From assembly GCF_910591885.1 (NCBI RefSeq), contig NW_025963595.1, positions 1 through 64,000 of the forward strand: a stretch of 64,000 nt of DNA. The letters run 5' to 3'. The translations under genes were made by a program, and so were the position numbers. The notes below the pieces were generated by a model, which searched no databases, was not told the origin of the DNA, and worked only from the letters and a program-made list of their open reading frames with translations. This document shows, piece by piece, positions 51,901 through 62,690 of this stretch. Source of the stretch: Bombus terrestris (lineage: Eukaryota; Arthropoda; Insecta; Hymenoptera; Apidae). Position 1 is the first letter of the stretch. Every line of letters begins with the position of its first letter.

Positions 51901-53977
51901 GGTGTCCCACGGTGTCCCACGTTGTCCCACGTTGTCCCACGTTGTCCCACGTTGTCCCACGTTGTCCCACGTTGTCCCACGTTGTCCCACGTTGTCCCAC
52001 GATGTCCCACGTTGTCCAACGATGTCCAACGGTGTCCCACGTTGTCCCACGTTGTCCCACGGTGTCCAACGATGTCCAACGGTGTCCAACGGTGTCCCAC
52101 GGTGTCCAACGGTGTCCCACGTTGTCCCACGTTGTCCCACGTTGTCCGACGTTGTCCCACGTTGTCCCACGGTGTCCCACGTTGTCCCACGTTGTCCCAC
52201 GTTGTCCCACGTTGTCCCACGATGTCCCACGTTGTCCAACGATGTCCAACGGTGTCCCACGTTGTCCCACGTTGTCCCACGGTGTCCAACGATGTCCAAC
52301 GGTGTCCAACGTTGTCCCACGGTGTCCAACGGTGTCCCACGTTGTCCCACGTTGTCCCACGTTGTCCCACGTTGTCCCACGTTGTCCCACGTTGTCCCAC
52401 GTTGTCCCACGTTGTCCCACGATGTCCCACGTTGTCCAACGATGTCCAACGGTGTCCCACGTTGTCCCACGTTGTCCCACGTTGTCCCACGTTGTCCCAC
52501 GTTGTCCCACGTTGTCCCACGTTGTCCCACGTTGTCCCACGGTGTCCAACGGTGTCCCACGTTGTCCCACGTTGTCCCACGTTGTCCCACGTTGTCCCAC
52601 GATGTCCCACGTTGTCCAAGGATGTCCAACGGTGTCCCACGTTGTCCCACGTTGTCCTACGTTGTCCCACGTTGTCCCACGTTGTCCCACGTTGTCCCAC
52701 GTTGTCCCACGGTGTCCAACGGTGTCCAACGATGTCCAACGGTGTCCAACGGTGTCCCACGTTGTCCCACGTTGTCCCACGGTGTCCAACGATGTCCAAC
52801 GGTGTCCCACGTTGTCCCACGTTGTCCCACGTTGTCCCACGTTGTCCCACGTTGTTCCATGGTTTCCCACGTTGTCCCACGTTGTCCCACGTTGTCCCAC
52901 GTTCTCCCACGTTGTCCCACGATGTCCAACGGTGTCCAACGGAGTCCAACGATGTCCAACGGTGTCCAACGGTGTCCCACGTTGTCCCACGTTGTCCCAC
53001 GTTGTCCCACGTTGCCCCACGATGTCCCACGTTGTCCAACGATGTCCAACGGTGTCCCACGTTGTCCCACGTTGTCCTACGTTGTCCCACGTTGTCCCAC
53101 GTTGTCCCACGTTGTCCCACGTTGTCCCACGGTGTCCAACGGTGTCCCACGTTGTCCCACGTTGTCCCACGGTGTCCAACGATGTCCAACGGTGTCCAAC
53201 GGTGTCCCACGGTGTCCCACGTTGTCCCACGATGTCCCACGTTGTCCAACGATGTCCAACGGTGTCCCACGTTGTCCCACGTTGTCCTACGTTGTCCCAC
53301 GTTGTCCCACGTTGTCCCACGTTGTCCCACGTTGTCCCACGTTGTCCCACGGTGTCCAACGGTGTCCCACGTTGTCCCACGTTGTCCCACGGTGTCCAAC
53401 GATATCCAACGGTGTCCAACGGTGTCCCACGGTGTCCCACGTTGTCCCACGTTGTCCCACGTTGTCCCACGTTGTCCCACGTCGTCCCACGTTGTCCCAC
53501 GTTGTCCCACGTTGTCCCACGTTGTCCCACGTTGTCCCACGTTGTCCCACGTTGTCCCACGTTGTCCCACGTTGTCCAACGATGTCCAACGGTGTCCCAC
53601 GTTGTCCCACGTTGTCCCACGGTGTCCAACGATGTCCAACGGTGTCCAACGGTGTCCCACGGTGTCCAACGGTGTCCAACGATGTCCAACGGTGTCCAAC
53701 GGTGTCCCACGTTGTCCCACGTTGTCCTACGTTGTCCCACGTTGTTCCACGTTGTCCCACGTTGTCCCACGTTGTCCCACGGTGTCCAACGGTGTCCAAC
53801 GATGTCCAACGGTGTCCAACGGTGTCCCACGTTGTCCCACGTTGTCCCACGGTGTCCAACGTTGTCCCACGTTGTCCCACGGTGTCCAACGGTGTCCCAC
53901 GTTGTCCCACGTTGTCCCACGGTGTCCAACGATGTCCAACGGTGTCCAACGGTGTCCCACGGTGTCCCACGTTGTCC

Positions 53978-54837
53978 TACGTTGTCCCACGTTGTCCCAC
54001 GTTGTCCCACGTTGTCCCACGTTGTCCCACGTTGTCCCACGGTGTCCAACGGTGTCCCACGTTGTCCCACGTTGTCCCACGTTGTCCCACGTTGTCCCAC
54101 GTTGTCCCACGGTGTCCAACGGTGTCCCACGGTGTCCCACGTTGTCCCACGTTGTCCCACGTTGTCCCACGTTGTCCCACGTTGTCCCACGTTGTCCCAC
54201 GTTGTCCCACGTTGTCCCACGATGTCCCACGTTGTCCAACGATGTCCAACGGTGTCCCACGTTGTCCCACGTTGTCCCACGGTGTCCAACGATGTCCAAC
54301 GGTGTCCAACGGTGTCCCACGGTGTCCAACGGTGTCCCACGTTGTCCCACGTTGTCCCACGTTGTCCCACGTTGTCCCACGTTGTCCCACGTTGTCCCAC
54401 GTTGTCCCACGTTGTCCCACGTTGTCCCACGATGTCCCACGTTGTCCAACGATGTCCAACGGTGTCCCACGTAGTCCCACGTTGTCCTACGTTGTCCCAC
54501 GTTGTCCCACGTTGTCCCACGTTGTCCCACGTTGTCCCACGTTGTCCCACGTTGTCCCACGGTGTCCAACGGTGTCCCACGTTGTCCCACGTTGTCCCAC
54601 GGTGTCCAACGGTGTCCAACGCTGTCCAACGGTGTCCAACGGTGTCCAACGATGTCCAACGGTGTCCAACGGTGTCCCACGGTGTCCAACGGTGTCCAAC
54701 GGTGTCCCACGGTGTCCAACGGTGTCCCACGTTGTCCCACGTTGTCCCACGTTGTCCCACGTTGTCCCACGATGTCCCACGTTGTCCAACGATGTCCAGC
54801 GGTGTCCCACGTTGTCCCACGTTGTCCTACGTTGTCC
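53978..54837. repeat. Higher-order repeat copy 2 (8,917-bp spacing)
   Basis: Partner of 45061-45920. GTCCTACGTT units near 53975, 54485 and 54825 and the GTAGTCCC unit near 54472 keep exactly the same spacing. The offset between copies (8,917 bp) is larger than that of the LTR duplication (6,196 bp), so about 2.7 kb of extra satellite has accumulated between LTR copy 2 and this block. Confidence 0.75.
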
Positions 54838-56390
54838 CACGTTGTCCCACGTTGTCCCACGTTGTCCCACGTTGTCCCACGTTGTCCCACGTTGTCCCAC
54901 GTTGTCCCACGGTGTCCAACGGTGTCCAACGATGTCCAACGGTGTCCAACGGTGTCCCACGTTGTCCCACGTTGTCCCACGGTGTCCAACGATGTCCAAC
55001 GGTGTCCCACGTTGTCCCACGTTGTCCCACGTTGTCCCACGTTGTCCCACGTTGTTCCATGGTTTCCCACGTTGTCCCACGTTGTCCCACGGTGTCCAAC
55101 GATGTCCAACGGTGTCCCACGGTGTCCAACGGTGTCCCACGTTGTCCCACGTTGTCCCACGTTGTCCCACGTTGTCCCACGTTGTCCCACGTTGTCCCAC
55201 GTTGTCCCACGTTGTCCCACGTTGTCCAACGGTGTCCCACGGTGTCCAACGGTGTCCCACGGTGTCCAACGGTGTCCCACGTTGTACCACGTTGTCCCAC
55301 GTTGTCCCACGTTGTCCCACGTTGTCCCACGTTGTCCCACGTTGTCCCACGTTGTCCCACGTTGTCCCACGGTGTCCAACGGTGTCCAACGGTGTCCAAC
55401 GGTGTCCAACGATGTCCAACGGTGTCCAACGGTGTCCCACGGTGTCCAACGGTGTCCAACGGTGTCCCACGGTGTCCAACGGTGTCCCACGTTGTCCCAC
55501 GTTGTCCCACGTTGTCCCACGATGTCCCACGTTGTCCCACGTTGTCCCACGTTGTCCCACGTTGTCCCACGTTGTCCCACGTTGTCCCACGTTGTCCCAC
55601 GTTGTCCCACGTTGTCCCACGTTGTCCCACGGTGTCCAACGGTGTCCAACGGTGTCCAACGGTGTCCAACGATGTCCAACGATGTCCAACGGTGTCCAAC
55701 GGTGTCCCACGTTGTCCCACGTTGTCCCACGTTGTCCCACGTTGTCCCACGTTGTCCCACGTTGTCCCACGTTGTCCCACGTTGTCCCACGGTGTCCAAC
55801 GGTGTCCAACGGTGTCCAACGGTGTCCAACGATGTCCAACGGTGTCCAACGGTGTCCCACGGTGTCCAACGGTGTCCAACGGTGTCCCACGGTGTCCAAC
55901 GGTGTCCCACGTTGTCCCACGTTGTCCCACGTTGTCCCACGTTGTCCCACGGTGTCCAACGATGTCCAACGGTGTCCCACGTTGTCCCACGTTGTCCCAC
56001 GTTGTCCCACGTTGTCCCACGTTGTTCCATGGTTTCCCACGTTGTCCCACGCTGTCCCACGTTGTCCCACGGTGTCCAACGATGTCCAACGGTGTCCAAC
56101 GGTGTCCCACGGTGTCCAACGGTGTCCCACGTTGTCCCACGTTGTCCCACGTTGTCCCACGTTGTCCCACGGTGTCCAACGGTGTCCCACGGTGTCCAAC
56201 GGTGTCCCACGTTGTCCCACGTTGTCCCATGTTGTCCCACGTTGTCCCACGTTGTCCCACGTTGTCCCACGTTGTCCCACGGTGTCCAACGGTGTCCAAC
56301 GATGTCCAACGGTGTCCAACGGTGTCCCACGATGTCCACCGATGTCCAACGGTGTCCAACGGTGTCCAACGGTGTCCCACGGTGTCCAAC

Positions 56391-57970
56391 GATGTCCAAC
56401 GGTGTCCAACGATGTCCAACGGTGTCCCACGTTGTCCGACGTTGTCCCACGTTGTCCCACGGTGTCCAACGATGTCCAACGTTGTCCCACGATGTCCCAC
56501 GTTGTCCAACGATGTCCAACGGTGTCCCACGTTGTCCAACGTTGTCCTACGTTGTCCCACGTTGTCCCACGTTGTCCCACGTTGTCCCACGTTGACCCAC
56601 GTTGTCCCACGGTGTCCAACGGTGTCCCACGTTGTCCCACGTTGTCCCACGGTGTCCAACGATGTCCAACGGTGTCCAACGGTGTCCCACGGTGTCCCAC
56701 GCTGTCCCACGTTGTCCCACGTTGTCCCACGTTGTCCCACGTTGTCCCACGTTGTCCCACGTTGTCCCACGTTGTCCCACGTTGTCCCACGTTGTCCCAC
56801 GTTGTCCCACGTTGTCCCACGTTGTCCCACGTTGTCCCACGATGTCCCACGTTGTCCAACGATGTCCAACGGTGTCCCACGTTGTCCCACGTTGTCCCAC
56901 GGTGTCCAACGATGTCCAACGGTGTCCAACGGTGTCCCACGGTGTCCAACGGTGTCCCACGTTGTCCCACGTTGTCCCACGTTGTCCCACGTTGTCCCAC
57001 GTTGTCCCACGTTGTCCCACGTTGTCCCACGTTGTCCCACGATGTCCCACGTTGTCCAACGATGTCCAACGGTGTCCCACGTTGTCCCACGTTGTCCTAC
57101 GTTGTCCCACGTTGTCCCACGTTGTCCCACGTTGTCCCACGTTGTCCCACGTTGTCCCACGGTGTCCAACGGTGTCCCACGTTGTCCCACGGTGTCCAAC
57201 GGTGTCCCACGTTGTCCCACGTTGTCCCACGTTGTCCCACGTTGTCCCACGATGTCCCACGTTGTCCAAGGATGTCCAACGGTGTCCCACGTTGTCCCAC
57301 GTTGTCCTACGTTGTCCCACGTTGTCCCACGTTGTCCCACGTTGTCCCACGTTGTCCCACGGTGTCCAACGGTGTCCAACGATGTCCAACGGTGTCCAAC
57401 GGTGTCCCACGTTGTCCCACGTTGTCCCACGGTGTCCAACGATGTCCAACGGTGTCCCACGTTGTCCCACGTTGTCCCACGTTGTCCCACGTTGTCCCAC
57501 GTTGTTCCATGGTTTCCCACGTTGTCCCACGTTGTCCCACGGTGTCCAACGATGTCCAACGGTGTCCAACGGTGTCCCACGGTGTCCAACGGTGTCCCAC
57601 GTTGTCCCACGTTGTCTCACGTTGTCCCACGTTGTCCCACGTTGTCCCACGTTGTCCCACGTTGTCCAACGGTGTCCAACGATGTCCAACGGTGTCCCAC
57701 GATGTCCAACGATGTCCAACGATGTCCAACGGTGTCCAACGGTGTCCCACGTTGTCCCACGTTGTCCCACGTTGTCCCACGCTGTCCAACGATGTCCAAC
57801 GGTGTCCCACGTTGTCCAACGGTGTCGCACGGTGTCCAACGATGTCCAACGGTGTCCAACGATGTCCAACGGTGTCCCACGTTGTCCCACGTTGTCCCAC
57901 GTTGTCCCACGGTGTCCAACGATGTCCAACGGTGTCCAACGATGTCCAACGGTGTCCCACGATGTCCAAC
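56391..57970. repeat. Higher-order repeat related to the 1,400-bp tandem pair
   Basis: Matches 59611-61160 at an offset of 3,220 bp, dropping to 3,190 bp after three extra decamers near 57181-57210. Shared landmarks are GTCCGAC (56431/59651), GTCCTAC preceded by GTCCAAC (56548/59768), GACCCAC (56591/59811), GTCCAAGG (57262/60452) and GTCTCAC (57614/60804). Confidence 0.8.
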
Positions 57971-59890
57971 GATGTCCAACGATGTCCAACGGTGTCCAAC
58001 GGTGTCCCACGTTGTCCCACGTTGTCCCACGTTGTCCCACGGTGTCCAACGGTGTCCAACGATGTCCAACGGTGTCCAACGGTGTCCCACGATGTCCACC
58101 GATGTCCAACGGTGTCCCACGGTGTCCAACGGTGTCCAACGGTGTCCAACGATGTCCAACGATGTCCAACGATGTCCAACGGTGTCCCACGTTGTCCCAC
58201 GTTGTCCCACGTTGTCCCACGGTATCCAACGGTGTCCCACGTTGTCCCACGTTGTCCCACGTTGTCCCACGGTGTCCAACGGTGTCCCACGTTGTCCCAC
58301 GTTGTCCCACGTTGTCCCACGTTGTCCCACGATGTCCCACGTTGTCCAACGATGTCCCACGGTGTCCCACGTTGTCCCACGTTGTCCCACGTTGTCCCAC
58401 GTTGTCCCACGTTGTCCCACGTTGTCCCACGTTGTCCCACGGTGTCCAACGGTGTCCCACGTTGTCCCACGTTGTGCCACGGTGTCCAACGATGTCCAAC
58501 GGTGTCCAACGGTGTCCCACGGTGTCCCACGTTGTCCCACGATGTCCCACGTTGTCCAACGATGTCCAACGGTGTCCCACGTTGTCCCACGTTGTCCTAC
58601 GTTGTCCCACGTTGTCCCACGTTGTCCCACGTTGTCCCACGTTGTCCCACGTTGTCCCACGGTGTCCAACGGTGTCCCACGTTGTCCCACGTTGTCCCAC
58701 GGTGTCCAACGATATCCAACGGTGTCCAACGGTGTCCCACGGTGTCCCACGTTGTCCCACGTTGTCCCACGTTGTCCCACGTTGTCCCACGTTGTCCCAC
58801 GTTGTCCCACGTTGTCCCACGTTGTCCCACGTTGTCCCACGTTGTCCCACGTTGTCCCACGTTGTCCCACGTTGTCCCACGTTGTCCCACGTTGTCCCAC
58901 GTTGTCCCACGTTGTCCCACGTTGTCCCACGTTGTCCCACGATGTCCCACGTTGTCCAACGATGTCCAACGGTGTCCCACGTAGTCCCACGTTGACCTAC
59001 GTTGTCCCACGTTGTCCCACGTTGTCCCACGTTGTCCCACGTTGTCCCACGTTGTCCCACGGTGTCCAACGGTGTCCCACGTTGTCCCACGTTGTCCCAC
59101 GGTGTCCAACGGTGTCCAACGGTGTCCAACGGTGTCCAACGGTGTCCAACGGTGTCCAACGGTGTCCAACGATGTCCAACGGTGTCCAACGGTGTCCCAC
59201 GGTGTCCAACGGTGTCCCACGTTGTCCCACGTTGTCCCACGGTGTCCAACGGTGTCCCACGTTGTCCCACGTTGTCCCACGTTGTCCCACGTTGTCCCAC
59301 GATGTCCCACGTTGTCCAACGATGTCCCACGTTGTCCCACGTTGTCCCACGTTGTCCCACGGTGTCCAACGGTGTCCCACGTTGTCCCACGTTGTGCCAC
59401 GGTGTCCAACGATGTCCAACGGTGTCCAACGGTGTCCCACGATGTCCACCGATGTCCAACGGTGTCCCACGGTGTCCAACGGTGTCCAACGGTGTCCAAC
59501 GATGTCCAACGATGTCCAACGATGTCCAACGGTGTCCCACGTTGTCCCACGTTGTCCCACGTTGTCCCACGGTATCCAACGGTGTCCCACGTTGTCCCAC
59601 GTTGTCCAACGATGTCCAACGGTGTCCAACGATGTCCAACGGTGTCCCACGTTGTCCGACGTTGTCCCACGTTGTCCCACGGTGTCCAACGATGTCCAAC
59701 GTTGTCCCACGATGTCCCACGTTGTCCAACGATGTCCAACGGTGTCCCACGTTGTCCAACGTTGTCCTACGTTGTCCCACGTTGTCCCACGTTGTCCCAC
59801 GTTGTCCCACGTTGACCCACGTTGTCCCACGGTGTCCAACGGTGTCCCACGTTGTCCCACGTTGTCCCACGGTGTCCAACGATGTCCAAC

Positions 59891-61290
59891 GGTGTCCAAC
59901 GGTGTCCCACGGTGTCCCACGTTGTCCCACGTTGTCCCACGTTGTCCCACGTTGTCCCACGTTGTCCCACGTTGTCCCACGTTGTCCCACGTTGTCCCAC
60001 GTTGTCCCACGTTGTCCCACGTTGTCCCACGTTGTCCCACGTTGTCCCACGTTGTCCCACGATGTCCCACGTTGTCCAACGATGTCCAACGGTGTCCCAC
60101 GTTGTCCCACGTTGTCCCACGGTGTCCAACGATGTCCAACGGTGTCCAACGGTGTCCCACGGTGTCCAACGGTGTCCCACGTTGTCCCACGTTGTCCCAC
60201 GTTGTCCCACGTTGTCCCACGTTGTCCCACGTTGTCCCACGTTGTCCCACGTTGTCCCACGATGTCCCACGTTGTCCAACGATGTCCAACGGTGTCCCAC
60301 GTTGTCCCACGTTGTCCTACGTTGTCCCACGTTGTCCCACGTTGTCCCACGTTGTCCCACGTTGTCCCACGTTGTCCCACGGTGTCCAACGGTGTCCCAC
60401 GTTGTCCCACGTTGTCCCACGTTGTCCCACGTTGTCCCACGATGTCCCACGTTGTCCAAGGATGTCCAACGGTGTCCCACGTTGTCCCACGTTGTCCTAC
60501 GTTGTCCCACGTTGTCCCACGTTGTCCCACGTTGTCCCACGTTGTCCCACGGTGTCCAACGGTGTCCAACGATGTCCAACGGTGTCCAACGGTGTCCCAC
60601 GTTGTCCCACGTTGTCCCACGGTGTCCAACGATGTCCAACGGTGTCCCACGTTGTCCCACGTTGTCCCACGTTGTCCCACGTTGTCCCACGTTGTTCCAT
60701 GGTTTCCCACGTTGTCCCACGTTGTCCCACGGTGTCCAACGATGTCCAACGGTGTCCAACGGTGTCCCACGGTGTCCAACGGTGTCCCACGTTGTCCCAC
60801 GTTGTCTCACGTTGTCCCACGTTGTCCCACGTTGTCCCACGTTGTCCCACGTTTTCCAACGGTGTCCAACGATGTCCAACGGTGTCCCACGATGTCCAAC
60901 GATGTCCAACGATGTCCAACGGTGTCCAACGGTGTCCCACGTTGTCCCACGTTGTCCCACGTTGTCCCACGCTGTCCCACGATGTCCAACGGTGTCCCAC
61001 GTTGTCCAACGGTGTCGCACGGTGTCCAACGATGTCCAACGGTGTCCAACGATGTCCAACGGTGTCCCACGTTGTCCCACGTTGTCCCACGTTGTCCCAC
61101 GGTGTCCAACGATGTCCAACGGTGTCCAACGATGTCCAACGGTGTCCCACGATGTCCAACGATGTCCAACGGTGTCCCACGGTGTCCAACGGTGTCCAAC
61201 GGTGTCCAACGATGTCCAACGATGTCCAACGATGTCCAACGGTGTCCCACGTTGTCCCACGTTGTCCCACGTTGTCCCACGGTATCCAAC
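59891..61290. repeat. 1,400-bp direct tandem duplication, unit 1
   Basis: Exactly 140 decamers, followed directly by a second copy at 61291-62690. Landmarks repeat at +1,400: GTCCTAC at 60318/61718 and 60498/61898, GTCCAAGG at 60452/61852, GTCTCAC at 60804/62204, GTTTTCCAAC at 60851/62251 and GGTATCCAAC at 61281/62681. I spotted only a few substitutions, such as C/A near 60588, 60978 and around 61111-61120. Confidence 0.88.
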
Positions 61291-62690
61291 GGTGTCCAAC
61301 GGTGTCCCACGGTGTCCCACGTTGTCCCACGTTGTCCCACGTTGTCCCACGTTGTCCCACGTTGTCCCACGTTGTCCCACGTTGTCCCACGTTGTCCCAC
61401 GTTGTCCCACGTTGTCCCACGTTGTCCCACGTTGTCCCACGTTGTCCCACGTTGTCCCACGATGTCCCACGTTGTCCAACGATGTCCAACGGTGTCCCAC
61501 GTTGTCCCACGTTGTCCCACGGTGTCCAACGATGTCCAACGGTGTCCAACGGTGTCCCACGGTGTCCAACGGTGTCCCACGTTGTCCCACGTTGTCCCAC
61601 GTTGTCCCACGTTGTCCCACGTTGTCCCACGTTGTCCCACGTTGTCCCACGTTGTCCCACGATGTCCCACGTTGTCCAACGATGTCCAACGGTGTCCCAC
61701 GTTGTCCCACGTTGTCCTACGTTGTCCCACGTTGTCCCACGTTGTCCCACGTTGTCCCACGTTGTCCCACGTTGTCCCACGGTGTCCAACGGTGTCCCAC
61801 GTTGTCCCACGTTGTCCCACGTTGTCCCACGTTGTCCCACGATGTCCCACGTTGTCCAAGGATGTCCAACGGTGTCCCACGTTGTCCCACGTTGTCCTAC
61901 GTTGTCCCACGTTGTCCCACGTTGTCCCACGTTGTCCCACGTTGTCCCACGGTGTCCAACGGTGTCCAACGATGTCCAACGGTGTCCCACGGTGTCCCAC
62001 GTTGTCCCACGTTGTCCCACGGTGTCCAACGATGTCCAACGGTGTCCCACGTTGTCCCACGTTGTCCCACGTTGTCCCACGTTGTCCCACGTTGTTCCAT
62101 GGTTTCCCACGTTGTCCCACGTTGTCCCACGGTGTCCAACGATGTCCAACGGTGTCCAACGGTGTCCCACGGTGTCCAACGGTGTCCCACGTTGTCCCAC
62201 GTTGTCTCACGTTGTCCCACGTTGTCCCACGTTGTCCCACGTTGTCCCACGTTTTCCAACGGTGTCCAACGATGTCCAACGGTGTCCCACGATGTCCAAC
62301 GATGTCCAACGATGTCCAACGGTGTCCAACGGTGTCCCACGTTGTCCCACGTTGTCCCACGTTGTCCCACGCTGTCCAACGATGTCCAACGGTGTCCCAC
62401 GTTGTCCAACGGTGTCGCACGGTGTCCAACGATGTCCAACGGTGTCCAACGATGTCCAACGGTGTCCCACGTTGTCCCACGTTGTCCCACGTTGTCCCAC
62501 GGTGTCCAACGGTGTCCAACGGTGTCCAACGATGTCCAACGGTGTCCCACGATGTCCAACGATGTCCAACGGTGTCCCACGGTGTCCAACGGTGTCCAAC
62601 GGTGTCCAACGATGTCCAACGATGTCCAACGATGTCCAACGGTGTCCCACGTTGTCCCACGTTGTCCCACGTTGTCCCACGGTATCCAAC
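61291..62690. repeat. 1,400-bp direct tandem duplication, unit 2
   Basis: Second unit, beginning at the base after unit 1 ends. Sequence on both outer sides departs from the repeat immediately (59881 against 61281, and 62691 against 61291), so the breakpoints are resolved to within a decamer. This is the pattern left by a recent unequal exchange. Confidence 0.88.
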
